Source: Hamiltosporidium tvaerminnensis
Lineage: Eukaryota > Microsporidia > Dubosqiidae
DNA: 64,000 nt
NCBI GenBank assembly: GCA_022605425.2
Contig: JAKIMF020000004.1
Span: forward strand, 493,501 to 557,500
Direction: 5' to 3'
Below the pieces are notes generated by a model. The model made no database searches and was not told where the DNA came from. It was given only the letters and a program-made list of their open reading frames with translations. Of this stretch, positions 34,039 through 46,901 are shown one piece after another (within the stretch, counting starts at the first letter, position 1; every line of letters begins with the position of its first letter). A program made the translations under genes and the position numbers.

Positions 34039-36341
34039 ATTATAAATTTTTTGTCATTTATTTTTAAATTAAATTACAAAAGAATCAAAAATAATAATAA
34101 CATTTTATAATTAATTTTTTTTGTTTTTTGTTTAATAATTTATGTTCAAATACAAAAATATAAATAGCGAATTCGAAGTTTAATTTTATACAATCTTTTA
34201 ACAAGGGAATACTTATTTGAAGAAGTCAAAGAATTTATGAAAAGCAAAAAAATAGTACTACTAAAACATAGAATTTTAAATAATAAAAGTAGTTTTGTAA
34301 ACCAAATAAAACAATCCGTTTACATTGGTGTTTGTATGCTAAATCAAATTTTTCTCTCCAATAAATCACTTTTAAACTCAAGAAATATAATTTATAAATG
34401 AGTATTAAAACATTGGTTTTTTTATTTAATTACCGTTTCTGTAAAATAAGAAAAGAGTGTATTATGTTCTATTATGAATAAGCTTATTTTCAATGGGAAA
34501 ATTTATAACAATATTATTAAAATGCTAAAAATACTTGTTAGTCTCTTTTCTATACGCTTTATAAATCACTATATCAATTTATTCTATATTTGGCACAAAA
34601 CTGGACTTTTCATTAGTAACTTCTGACTTTGAATATATCATTGGAATTTTTAGATTCTGTATTTATTTATTATTTGGAATCTTTTTTTGGCCAAATATTT
34701 TATGAAAGAGAGAGTAAAACTTAGTATGTTTTTCTATATTTTGCCTGCTTCGAATCTACATTTAGTAATATCAAAGAAGTTAGTTATATGTTTATATTTG
34801 CTGTTCTAAATTAGAAGAAATGATATGCAAGATTTTAAGCAACCATCAACTCTATCAAGCCTATATAGTTATTTATATTTCACTTCGTAAGTTTTTTCTT
34901 ACAATATTATGCAATCATATCATCCCGAGATTTGATTAAACAAGAGTTCTACTTCAAAATTTATAGAAGAATCATAAAAACTTTAATTTCTTTGGTTTTA
35001 ATGTTTGAAATAATTAAGTAAAAATCAAAATAACAAAAAGGTGTCTTTCTAGAATTAACTTAACAATCCAAATATATATGATTTTGATTCTGGCTTTTTA
35101 AATCTGTTTTTTATTAGTTTCGTTTTTTCCGCATACTTTTTTTTGAAAAGCCAGGCACTGTGTGAACTTAATCGTTCTGCAAAAATTAAATTTTATTCAT
35201 TTTTTGGAGTGAAATGAACACAGAGAGCTTTTCGTTCCACCTTCTGTGCATATGGATGTATTTTTTTCAAATTTGGATGTCAAAATTTTATGACATTAAT
35301 TGATTTATTATTTTATTGAGATATTTTTTCTGATTTGTATAACACATTTCTGTTTTAGATTATTAAAATACTGCTTCATCTCATTCAAATTTTCAATGTC
35401 CTGTCGTATTTCAAAAAGCTTTAATATTACGCTGGTCAATGGAATTTGCCTTTATTTATCTTTGAATGTAATTTTTGATTGTCTATTTCGTCATATAAAT
35501 TGTTTATTTAAGAGTTTTAAATTTGATCTAATAAAAATCTCTAATATAATATATTTGACCAGTTTAACGTTTATTATTGAAGCTAGATATCCTTATTACT
35601 ATTAATTATTTTTAAGGTTGTCTTTTTAAGTCGAAATTCAACACATTCTTCCAAAAATGTAAGAATCAAGACTTTAGGTCGACTTTTAAGGCAAAAATAC
35701 AGCAGTTTATTTCCAGATTCTGTTCTATCTAAGCTTTATTCGTTGTTATACAAGTGATTTTCTTAATTATAAAAAAAATGCATTTCTTAATGACATTCCA
35801 GCAACTTTCTTAGCTACATCTAAAAAAATCAGAAGTTTTTTTATTACACACTCTATAATCTTTTGAAGTATGGAGATTTATTGATTTAGAAAACAAGTTT
35901 AAAAATTATAGCAAGAATATTCGGAATATTTTCTCGAAAAAAACACGACTAAGGCAATATTGTTTTAAATTAAAAATCATAAAAAATTTTCTTCTACAAA
36001 AGAGACAATTTGATAGAAATATCAAATGTAAATAAAATTTAAAACAATTCTACCTAACAATTTTCTTTCTAAAAAAGAGAGCAACCGTATTTCAGCTCAT
36101 CAAAATATTAAAAAAGATAATTTAATTAGAAATACGAGAATAATTGCGTAAATTTAGAAAATAGTACCGAAGAAATCGATTCTAGATTCTACATCTTAAG
36201 AATTAATTAAAATTAAAATATTTAAAATATATTATATTTAATCAAAATAATAAAATTAAAACTGATTGAAATGAATAATTAGAATATTTAAATAATTGTT
36301 TAATATTCAACTATTGAGATATAATTATAGAAATAGAATAT
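34039..36341. other. Intergenic DNA between the 299-aa and MCM8 genes (unit 2)
   Basis: It corresponds to 15371-17745, with a single copy of the 73-bp repeat and the minus-strand RT relic at about 35320-35610. The 101-codon plus frame at 35300-35605 is antisense to that relic and is not annotated as a gene. Confidence 0.5.
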
Positions 36342-38735
36342 TTATATAACAATTTGGTAATTGTCTCTTTCTTTTTTTATCAAATATCCTTGATGGTTTA
36401 ATAATTCTATAATCTCCTGTGAGCTTTTTTTCATTTCGAAATTGTTCAATTCATTTATTAATTCCATATAACTTAAAACGGTTTTTTTTGTATTAATTGC
36501 TAGATTTTTTAGATGCGTTATAATATCTTTAACATTATTTCCTTTCTTTTTATTTGTATTTGTGGTATTTTTAGAAGAAAAATTCATACTTTTTTTGTAA
36601 AAATTTACAATAAATTCTGCATCTTTTTGATTTGCAATCATTCTTAATTCTGTTTTAGCCTTCGCTTCTGTAAGTCGCATTAAAGCTTCCAAATGTCTTA
36701 TTCCGACATTTTCTTTGTTTCTTATACTCAAATAAAAAGTTTTTAAAATATTTTTTGCTTGTGTTGAAAGAATTGGATTTACGTATTCTCTAGCATAAGA
36801 AATATATTTAGAAATAAGTTCTTTTTGATACAACACTGTTTCTGTATTCATTTTTAGATTTTGTGTTATATCATTTCTTAATATTCCAATCATTTCAGAT
36901 ATTTTATTATCAGATCTTTCCGTTGAAATAGCTGAGGATGTTTTTTTTGAATCGTTATTAATGATGTATTTCGATAATTCTTGATTATAATTTTCATCTA
37001 AATTATCTTTTAAAACAAATATTAAATCAAATCTTGATAAAAGAGCTTCATTAAAATTTAGATTTTCTTTCAATGTTTTATTTTCTTTGAAAAATCCATA
37101 TTTTGGATTCGTAGCACTTATTATTGTTGTACGAGCCGGAACAGTACATATTACTCCTCCTTTGGCTATTGTAAAAGACTGTTGCTCCATTATTTCATAT
37201 AAAACTTTAAAATCATTTAATTTATCGAATTCATCAAGGCAACACACACTATTATCAGAAATTACCAAAGCACCTGCATCTACCACATATTCAGATGTAA
37301 TAGGATCATGTATCATGGAAACTGTCAGACCAGCACTTGTTGTAGAACTACCGCATATAAAAGTACTTTTTGGAAGAATTTCTGATGTCAAAGTTAAAAA
37401 TTTACTTTTTCCAAGTCCAGGTTCTCCTATCAATAACACATGTATTTCTTTTCTAATACAAGTATTTCCACAAAATTTTTTTGTACCTCCAAATAAACTC
37501 AAAACGATTCCAATTTTAATCAATTCATTTCCATAAATATTTTTAAATAAAGAATGTGCCAATGAACAAATTATATTTTTATTTCTCGAAATATCTTTAA
37601 AGACGTTGAAATCAGAATCTTTGGTTTCTTTTTTCAGATTTAAAATGTTTTTATTTTTCAATATTTTTAAATTATTTACGTAAATATTTAATTTATAAAG
37701 ACCGTTACTTTCTTTTTCTGCTTTAATTATTCCAATTACTGAAACTACATCTCCAGGAACTACCGTGTTTACTAAGTCATCAAATAAATAACAATCTGTC
37801 ATATTCAGTTTTTTTGTGTTTTCATAATCATTATTGATTTCTTTAAACCCGAAATCTTTATTTTTAAGTTCATTAGCACAATTCATATCAATTTTTTCTT
37901 TTGAATCTTCATTTGAATCATAATAATATTCACTACTATTCTCTTTATATTCTTCATCACACTTCAAATCAATACTTTGCTTTCTATTTTCATTTATTTC
38001 ATTAAATTCTTTGTTTTCGTTTATAGCAAATTTTTCTTTAGATTTTTCGTTTGTTTCTTTAAAATCCAAATCCAAATTTATTTCGCTATTTTCATCTGAA
38101 AAATCAAAAATATTTTCAAAATTACCACAATAATTCTGATAATTTGGTATTTCTTGAATTTTAATTTCTTGAAAATCTTTAATAAGCAGCTCGGGATGAT
38201 CATTTAAAAAGATAAATTTTTTAGATTTACATCCACCAACACATTTCTTTGGCGTTTTATACACATTAGACACAATTTTAATTTCAAGTATTTCTTTACA
38301 TTTCAAACATTCAAAAAATACTTTTTTAAAAATAAGTTTTTTACATCCAACACGACACACAGTACCTATAAGACTAACAAGATGCTCTACCTTACCAACT
38401 GATACACCAAAAGAAGAAACAATATTATAATTTGTTATACGAATACCAACATACATCTTAATATCATATTCGTTATAAATTATTTCTGAAACAGCACATG
38501 CAATACATTTTATTGTATTTTCTGGTTGCTCATAAATTTGATTTTTTGATATAATTTTTACTAAAAAACGCATGCTTATTTTGTAAATACCTCGCTCTTT
38601 TATTATAAGAATTTTGTTTGTTACATTATTTCTTAATGTTCGTATAAATTTAATGATTGTTTCATAATTTGTATTGAAAAATGTAAATTCATCTTTATCA
38701 AAATATAAATCCCAAGATGAAATGTGCGGATGCAT
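36342..38735 (-). CDS. MCM8: MCM8-like AAA+ DNA helicase, copy 2
   Basis: The ATG is at 38733-38735 (797 aa), with CCC 18-20 nt upstream. Every motif of copy 1 is retained: C-x2-C/C-x3-C zinc site, GEPGLGKS, CCLDEFD, S-A-T-N-P and S-R-F-D. About 11 replacements separate it from copy 1 and 4 from copy 3, none in a catalytic motif. There is no indel across 2.4 kb, whereas flanking DNA has many. LINE 2 lies upstream in the same orientation. Confidence 0.85.
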   Translation of the reverse strand: MHPHISSWDLYFDKDEFTFFNTNYETIIKFIRTLRNNVTNKILIIKERGIYKISMRFLVKIISKNQIYEQPENTIKCIACAVSEIIYNEYDIKMYVGIRITNYNIVSSFGVSVGKVEHLVSLIGTVCRVGCKKLIFKKVFFECLKCKEILEIKIVSNVYKTPKKCVGGCKSKKFIFLNDHPELLIKDFQEIKIQEIPNYQNYCGNFENIFDFSDENSEINLDLDFKETNEKSKEKFAINENKEFNEINENRKQSIDLKCDEEYKENSSEYYYDSNEDSKEKIDMNCANELKNKDFGFKEINNDYENTKKLNMTDCYLFDDLVNTVVPGDVVSVIGIIKAEKESNGLYKLNIYVNNLKILKNKNILNLKKETKDSDFNVFKDISRNKNIICSLAHSLFKNIYGNELIKIGIVLSLFGGTKKFCGNTCIRKEIHVLLIGEPGLGKSKFLTLTSEILPKSTFICGSSTTSAGLTVSMIHDPITSEYVVDAGALVISDNSVCCLDEFDKLNDFKVLYEIMEQQSFTIAKGGVICTVPARTTIISATNPKYGFFKENKTLKENLNFNEALLSRFDLIFVLKDNLDENYNQELSKYIINNDSKKTSSAISTERSDNKISEMIGILRNDITQNLKMNTETVLYQKELISKYISYAREYVNPILSTQAKNILKTFYLSIRNKENVGIRHLEALMRLTEAKAKTELRMIANQKDAEFIVNFYKKSMNFSSKNTTNTNKKKGNNVKDIITHLKNLAINTKKTVLSYMELINELNNFEMKKSSQEIIELLNHQGYLIKKERDNYQIVI

Positions 38736-38954
38736 TCTTTTATGCAAATCTAGGGTATATTTTTTTAAATGAAGTATTACTATTATTATGGTATGAAGAT
38801 TTAATTATGTTTGAAAATGTAGAATGAAAGTGTATTATTAAATGTTGTTTAAATGTTATTTAAATATTTTAATTTTTATTAAAAAAAATCTTTACTGATT
38901 CTTAAAAAATTTTTATTTATAAATATTTTAAGCAATTTAGATTGGATTTTTATT

Positions 38955-41900
38955 TTATTTAATAAAATTCAAGGGTAAAAATATTTTTACCATTTTTATA
39001 TGTTTTCTTCTACCTCTTTAACCACTTTTGTCTCTTCTTCCAAATCCGACTCTTTATTTATGTTATTGGTCGGTTCCTCTAAAGTGGTTCCTCCTTGTGA
39101 AATAAAGGGTGCTTTATTTTTTGGTTTAAAATTTTTTGCACCATCTTCCTCTCTTTCCTCTTCTTTTAAAGGGGATGTTGGTTCCTCATGCATCTCTGCT
39201 CTCATAATAACACCCATTGACGCTCTCTCCCAGCTCTCTTCGGCATTTAGTCCTGACTCAAGTCCTCTTCGTCGATCAAAGGAAATTGTTTCGACTGTCT
39301 TCTTAAGTACTATAGACTGAATGTTTGCCTCTACATTCATGGGTATTTCTAGTCTTTTAAGATGAGATTTATGGTATTTTGTCTCACACCGTCCCAGGTC
39401 ATCACATAAGGGATTATCTCAACACTACACTTATAAATAAGACCCAACTCATTGGCTAGCAGGTCATACTTCCTAAGTTTTTCAGTTTCAACTATTTTAA
39501 GTGAATCTTGGGAAGTGATTCCTACTTCAATGAGTGTTATATTATTCTTCTTCTTATCTAAAATAAATATGTCGGGTCTGTTATTCCAAATTTTAACATC
39601 AGTTTTTATTCTGGTGTCCACTCTTATCTCTGCATACTCATTATCAAGAATTTCTTGAACTGAGTGACTCCTTATTCGTTTTGAAGACTTAAACTTATAT
39701 CTATTTAGAAGAAGATGGTGTAGGCATATAACCACTTCATTATGCCGTCTGGTGTAGTCATGGCCTAGCATTTTTTCACATCGAGTTGCTAGATGATCTA
39801 CAGTCTTACCAGACTTCCCGCAATGTTGACACATACCATCTGCTCCCCAGAATACATTTCTATCCTGGATATAGCAGAACACAGCTTCATTGCGTGGCCT
39901 AATATTCCTTCTCTTTAACCATCTTGAAGAGTCACTAACACTCACAAGCTCATTTTTTCTTGCATTATATAACTTTGAATGAAGTTTTCGTTTTTCTATT
40001 TCGTTATATAGTTTTGCAAGTTGAGCTTCATCTAAACTTTTCTTTGTGACTTCTTCTACCAACCTGTACTTTACTTTTAAGAAGCCTTTTATTAGTGCAA
40101 GATGGGTTTTATTGTTATTCTCCCTTGAGGATTGCTGCTCGTCTAGTTGATATTTCTTTACTTTTTTCCAGACAATCCAAGAGTTGCAGAAGCATATGTT
40201 CGCTTCGCAACTCAACACTATGTAGGCCTCTTCCAAGTTCTGTTCTAAGAAGGTATAAACGCTCTTTACATCCTGGGCGGAGATGTACCTTATTCTTAAC
40301 CAACACCGCACGCACTGCATCATCTAACTTAGAGAAGTCATCCGGTTCAAGTCGAAGTACTCCTATGTGATAGTTGATCAACGATATCGCATGTTGATTG
40401 ATTGATTGCAGAAAATAATTTTTTTGCGTTTAATCTAGTGTGACAAAGTTTTTCAACTCTTGATATAAGTTTGCTCTGTACTTCTTCAAATGAGCTACGT
40501 GTTGGAATTCCTCTGCTATCTTCTATTATTCCTAAATATTTGTAAACACTAACACCTTCTAGAAGAGTAGCAGTATCTTCACAACACTTATCATTTGTGG
40601 CTGACTTCTCTTTGTTAATCTCTAACCCATTCACCTCTAAAAAATCTTTTGCCTCGTCTGTTATAGCACTCAATGTCGAACTGTCTTTAGCAAGGAGCTT
40701 TAATCATCAATAAACAAAAGATGATTAGTAGAATAGGATTCTGCATCTGTTTGTACTGTCACTTTTGTGTATTTTTCATTAAGCTTTCGGCTTAGTGGAT
40801 CCATACACAACACGAACAACAATGGTGACAAACTATCTCCTTGTAGAATCCCTCTCTCAATCTTCTTGCTCATGATTTTTTCAGGCCCTAATGATATATC
40901 AATTTTCCATTTTGATATAATTACCTTAATAAATTTCAGGATCCAATCAGGTAAATTAAGGTTTTCAATGTATTGAGTTAAATAAGCATGGTCTATTGAA
41001 TCATAAGCTTTTTTAACATCAATCTATGTTGCCTTAAGATTATTTCCATACTCTTTATTTAAGGCAATATTCAGTAGAGCCTGCTCTTTCGCTCCCTGCA
41101 CACCTCTTACCGCCCCTAGTTGGTTCTCTGCAAGCAACCCTCGCCTTTCCACTTCAATTTGAACGACTTTCGTTACACACTTTGTCGTTAACTTATAGAG
41201 GTTGGACATACAAGTGATTGGCCTGTAGTCAGAGCCTCTTCGTGGAATTCCTTTCGGTATCAAATACGTAAGCCCACAGTAAAACCAATCAGCCTGAGGT
41301 GTTCCTTCTAAACATATAACTTTCACAATATCATAAATATATTTGTGAAGAGTTGTAAGTTTCTGAATGAAAAAATTGTAAATATCATCAATTCCAGCAG
41401 CTTTCCAATTGGGAAGCCAATTAATGATATTTACAAATTCATCAAGTGAAGGAAACGTGGTCGGATGATTATCTGATACAGATGGAATCGAATAATCATC
41501 ATATGTGACTGTGTCATCATTTTTGTTCCACATCGTAGACCAAAAACTCACAATTTCATCACGGCTAACCACATGCTCGGATTCTACACGCTCAGATAAC
41601 CCACGATAAAATCGACCTCGGAAAATCTCAAACATACGATTCTCTTTCCGGAATTGCTTCCTACGTTCATACATCGTAATTTTTTCCTCGTAAACATTCA
41701 AAGACTCATTCTTCTTAACTAAAGCCTCAGAAAGATCAGTTACGCTGCTCAAGTTTAAATTAAACTCTCGCATGATTTTCTTAAGGCTCTTCGTTTCCGA
41801 AGTGGAGAGCTTTTCCTGCTTACGAGCCTTCTCGAGAAGATCTTTGGAAAGTACTAACTTAGAAATTTTACTTTCTATGTTTATCTTCCAAGCGGATCTA

Positions 41901-42741
41901 GGCTTTTCTTTGCGTTTTGCCTCGTCATAGCATACCTGGGCTGCCTGGATTATCCGTGCGATTGCAGTTATCGTCATCGCCACACAAGAATCGGCATACT
42001 CACCGATAATTCGATTAATAAGATCCAAAACTTTACTGTCAACCAATTCAGTTGGAAGCTTTCGAGTTCGGACCACCACTTTTCCAATGTCCTTCTCCGA
42101 GATTTCTTTGAGTTTACTCAAAAAGTTATCTCTCAGGTTTACGTACTCCGTGGTGTCAGGCAGGGTGCATGGCTAAGTGAGACAAGTGGCGATTCTACGT
42201 CGCTCTCCATTCTCTTCTTGCCTTATTTCCCTTTCTGCCTCATTTTGTGCGAGTTTTTTAAACGCATCGATATCTAGTGTGCAGCTAAATTTCTCATTAT
42301 AGTACCTCAGAGTAGCGGGCCAGCCATTTCTGGGCATTCTCTCAAACCTCTTTTGCACTGCTAGAATAGCAGATCTAGGCCATTCCTGCTCTACGACTGT
42401 GACAGAGTCAAGTATTGAGTGCAATACCATCAGTCGATTCCCTTCTAGAAGGGCATCTGTATTGAGGTTTGTCATGCCGTTGGCTGGTCCAAACACAGTG
42501 CATCGGTACCAGAGGACGAGGGTATGGTGTCAACCAAGCAGACTGGACTAGTCTTGCAACTACTGCTTGGTGGTTGGTGGGTGGTGTTATGGAAGGTCGG
42601 TGGAGGTAGAAGTCTCTCGGATAACATTGCTACATCTACATCACGCATCAAAATCTCTCCTGCGCTGTTCTCCAAGTTGTTTACAGCCTTTATTTTTTCA
42701 CTTTTTATATTTTCGCTGTCTACTTTTTTCCTTCTACCCAT
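38955..42741 (-). mobile_element. RLE-type LINE, copy 2, at the unit 2/unit 3 junction
   Basis: Same boundaries as copy 1: left after attggatttttatt, right at the ATG (42739-42741) immediately followed by tttgataaatt of unit 3. Identical boundaries at both junctions mean the two LINEs were multiplied with the units and did not insert independently. Confidence 0.85.
38996..42741 (-). pseudogene. LINE reverse transcriptase/endonuclease, decayed copy 2
   Basis: Broken counterpart of 21145-24882. Visible lesions: a one-base loss near 42500, an in-frame stop near 42174, W570 changed to a stop at 41024-41026 just before motif A (I-D-V-K-K-A-Y), a one-base loss near 40705 next to the F-I-D-D motif, a small gatt expansion near 40400, and further shifts near 40120 and 39390. 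The position of the copy 1 stop (codon 1075) is Gln here. The zinc knuckle C-Q-H-C...H-L-A-T-R-C and the R-P-D/E-V-G-I-T nuclease residues are still readable, followed by K-Y-D-L-L-A-N-E. Confidence 0.9.
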
Positions 42742-45700
42742 TTTGATAAATTAAAAAATAAATAGTAAATTATAATATTAGGAAATTAAAAAATTATGGA
42801 AATTAAGAAATGAAATTAGAAATGTTTGGTGATAAAATCACTTTAATAAATTAAATAATAAATTAGGAAATGAAATTACAAACGGTTTGGTGGTAAAATC
42901 ACTTTGATAAATTATATAATAAATTAGGAAATTATTGGAAAAAAGTAAATTTAGATAGGAACTACCCAATAAATTTATATATTTAATATTCAAGGATATA
43001 AATTTTAAAATACAATGTAAATTAGAAAGTAAATGTCTGAAAATCAGTATTTTTGATAAATTAAAATGAATAATAAAAGATTTAATTAAAAAGGAACATT
43101 TTTTCAAATTTTAAATTAAAAACAAATATGTTTGTTTTTATACAATGATGCTATCGTGAAGTACTTAATATTTTAAAACTGCAGAAAAAAATTGAAGAAA
43201 AATTAAATGAAATAATGTCTTCAGTTAGTTTTTAAAAAAAGAAGATAATAATTTGAAAGAATTATTTAAAAGTTACTCTATATGTACATATATCACAAAT
43301 TTAGGAATATATTTAGAAGAAATATCAGTAAACATATTCTTTGAAATTTTTGACATTGATATGGTTATATGACATTTAAATTATACCCATCATTTTTATT
43401 TTCAAAATAAATTAAAACTGAATATCAAATCCTTAGAACAAATTGAATACAAAAAGTGAAACAAATGGCTTTTTGTTATATATTTGTTGAGGAATACACT
43501 AATCTTGATTGTCTGGATTGATTTAAAATTGTGCTTATACTATCCAAGTCTCACCATATTTTTCATAAACCGGCAACTGGTAAAGAGATACTTAGGTTTA
43601 TGATGAGAGAAAAACATAGAAAATAAATTTTTTTTTATACTTTCCTAAAATTTCTATAACTAGCTCGTAGACAAAAATAATATGGAATATTCGAAAAAAA
43701 AAGATGTTTAAGAATATTATACAGATGAATATTTAAAATCCAAAAAAAAATGATTTTTCAGATGCTTTAGTTAAGAAAATAAGTCGATGGATGTTTTGGT
43801 TACAGAAAATCGGATGTTATGGAAATATAAAGTTGTTACTTTGAAGTAATTGTATGTTTGTGTTATTTAAGCTCGAAATTATTATAAAATTTTAGGATAT
43901 TTTATTTCAAAATATAGCAAATTTTGATGAAAGTTGGTTCTTTTCTGCGATTCGAAACAAAAAAAATGAATCGCCCAAATTAAAATAACATCTACTTTTC
44001 TTTGTTAAAAATACATTTCACTTCATGTTCTTATAATTGATGAGTTTTGAAATTATATTATTTGGCTTCAATTTTGAAAAGCTGCTGGAATTGATGGTAT
44101 CTAATTTTTCTATCGCGAAAATTGCTAATATGAGTAATAGGCTATGAAAGAATAAATCTATTGTTTGGATCTTCATCGTGTCATGGATCAGATTCTCAAA
44201 AGACGACTCACAACAAAGTTTTGCGTGGATATCAATTACTTTTATAAGTTGATGCTCATTAAAACAGAAGTCAGCTTAAGTAAATGTAAAAAGATCTCTG
44301 TTTGGAAAAATCAGCCCAAAGTAAAAGGTATTTAAAAGTTCAAAGAGAATGCAACATTGGATTTTTCTCCTATTAAAAAATATAGAAACAACCAGGAATT
44401 GAGATCAGTTATAAAAAATCTAGGATTCTAAAAATACTAAAAAAACTCTCTGTTCAAATTCTAATTTAAATCGATTAAACATATCGAAATATTAATCTAT
44501 TGTGGAAAGAAAATACATCTGAAATTTTTTACTTTGAAATGATTTAATGACATTTGTGGGAAAATTATTGTTTAAATTTTTGTTGGAATGAGATCCACAT
44601 CTAATTTTTAGTGTTACCTGGTAATTTGTGTAAAGCACATATCTCAAAATGGCGAAATATTTATAAAGCTTAGATTATAGTTTTTAATATAACTAGATCG
44701 GAACTTATGGAAAATACATTGTAAAGTATGTAAAATTTACCTGGTATACTCGATTAGAAGACTTGGCGCTCGTGAATCCAAAATATCTACTTTTAAAAAT
44801 TCAAGAATTTAAAGTAACAGGCTATGCTTGTTGATTTTAAATTACAATATACGATTGACTATGTATGGCCCTATGAGAAATGTTTTAACGGAAGTCTTTC
44901 GGCCCGAAAGCTTAGGGTAAGCCGAAATGCTGCTGACATTGTTATCCCAAACTTGGATTCTACCCGAAATCACTCACTAAGCAAGGATCATTTAAGAACC
45001 TAAAGCAACTTCTTCACTTATTAAAAAAGTTTTATAATCTTTCGATGAAATACATTGCGATGTATGTATCGAAAAATCACTGACAGTGTGTTGAGATTCA
45101 TTTATCTATTTTAAACCTTGAACTTCGTTAATGTCATGAAGAATATAACATTTGCAACTGTTTTAAAAAGATGTGATGTTTTTTAAAAGAGTTTATAATT
45201 AAAATATAGGTAGGCAGTGGTTTTAACATATCTCTTTTTGTGCTATATTTATCCTTATTAAATTTTCTTCTGTCATGATTTGTTTTTGACAATTAAATAA
45301 TCGAATTTGTTTGCTTAAAAGATTAAATAATGTGTTTTAAGGATTGATACAAATAATTTCCACATATTTTTTTCGTATTATCAATTAAATTTAACTACTT
45401 ATAAAGTAAATTTTTATTTCTACATATTTCTTTCTTATATAGACATGTAATTTTTCGTTATTGTACATAACAAAATATGCTTATTCAATCAAATTTGAAA
45501 GCTGCTTATCATGAATTAATTGTAAAAAATAGATTTCAAGATTAGATAAACTGCCTTGATTTTTTTAACTAAAACTTTGTATTATTTATTCTGAATTTGA
45601 AAGATTTTCTAATGACCTATATTAAACATTAGTTGAGTCGAGAAGCTCAACGACTATAAAAATGCCATGAAAATCAAGATTTTTTGTCGAAATATATTGA

Positions 45701-46028
45701 TAAAAACACAGACGTACAAAAATGTTTTAATATACGCGTAAATACCAGGATCTACGTGTTTCAGGGTAACGTATTCAAAAATACTATTTAATCAGTAATT
45801 TCTAAAAATTCAAATTTTTTAGGCCGAATTATGTTTTGAATTCTTTGAAAAAAATGTAATCTATTCCATTTGTGTGCAGCGTAAACCCTATGTTATATAT
45901 GCCACAGGAAAAAGTATATGATTTATAAAAATATTTGATATATTAAATTAAAGTTTTTTAGGTCTTTAAAATTATAATTAAAATTAAATTGGAAATGATA
46001 TATTTTATGAATTTATTTGTAAATTTTT
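42742..46028. other. Non-coding left part of unit 3
   Basis: It corresponds to 6139-9522: VNTR at about 42820-42940, AAGIDGI relic at 44064-44120, old SINE-like relic at 44530-45205. An 89-codon minus frame at 42838-43107 has no counterpart in the other units and is not considered real. Confidence 0.6.
44530..45205 (+). mobile_element. Old copy of the SINE-like / LINE-tail family (unit 3)
   Basis: Counterpart of 8025-8700 and 26640-27320, with the same internal landmarks. Confidence 0.7.
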
Positions 46029-46901
46029 CTAATCTAAAAATGAAATGCCATCATAAATTCCATCAGCAATATGAAATCCAAGTATCTCCGAAGTAGATAA
46101 TGATGTGATATCACCTTGATCATGCGATTGCTGCACCTTTTTAAGTATAGTTTCATCCAAAGTTTCTACTACGATGGTATCATAAGGGTCAATTTTTGGA
46201 TTTTTTCTTTTTAAGCCTTTACATGATATTTCATTGTCTGTTGGAATATTGTGATTTATTACACATGGCTTGTTAATTTTAACAGTTTTTTTACTTTGGA
46301 CCTTGTTTTTTGTGGCTGAAGTATTATTTTTAGCAGATGTCTTATCTGTTTTGTTTGGACGAATAATTTCCGGTTGATTGTTGGTATCTTGTGCCTCCAG
46401 TTCATTTATTCCAGCTTCCATATTATCGTGACTAATCTCCGTAAATCCAAAAAAGGCTCCAATATCTTTAAAACATATATTTTTTCTTAATGTAGTAATA
46501 GTCTTTTCAGAAAATATATGTATACCATACAATGATATAGCAAATAATCTATAACTCTTTTGCCATTTTGAATAGCCGGTGGGTATTCTTTTGTATTCTA
46601 TGCCGCCATATACACATATAGGAAGCAAACACGAATTATATATCATCACAATGATTTTTTTTAAAAATTGTGCAAGTTTACATGTAATTTTATAATACAA
46701 GTGAATAAGATAAAATATAGACTTAATAGTTCTCGTCCATGATTTTTCTAAAATGAATTTGACTATCTTTATCACCTTTGATACGACACCATACACAATA
46801 GCCTTTTTTAAAACATAGACAATCATTTTAAATGCTACAAGAATAATTGTGCTAATGAGCAAAATCAGGTTTTTCATCAACCATGTGCTAGAAATATTCA
46901 T
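46029..46901 (-). CDS. 290-aa membrane protein of unknown family, copy 3
   Basis: Intact at 290 codons. Compared with copy 2 it differs at about six sites, nearly all in the N-terminal hydrophobic region (R9M, L20I, G23A, M33K, I40V). Core and tail are identical. It shares the copy 2 variants IFYLIHLYY and R-I-P-T-G-Y. Confidence 0.85.
   Translation of the reverse strand: MNISSTWLMKNLILLISTIILVAFKMIVYVLKKAIVYGVVSKVIKIVKFILEKSWTRTIKSIFYLIHLYYKITCKLAQFLKKIIVMIYNSCLLPICVYGGIEYKRIPTGYSKWQKSYRLFAISLYGIHIFSEKTITTLRKNICFKDIGAFFGFTEISHDNMEAGINELEAQDTNNQPEIIRPNKTDKTSAKNNTSATKNKVQSKKTVKINKPCVINHNIPTDNEISCKGLKRKNPKIDPYDTIVVETLDETILKKVQQSHDQGDITSLSTSEILGFHIADGIYDGISFLD

Larger units (their letters stand above)
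24883..38954. repeat. Tandem array unit 2 (about 14.1 kb)
   Basis: It begins tttgataaatt directly after the LINE 1 ATG and ends at attggatttttatt before LINE 2. Same gene order as unit 1. It has one copy of the 61-bp VNTR and no 732-bp insertion. Most shared differences group it with unit 3. Confidence 0.95.
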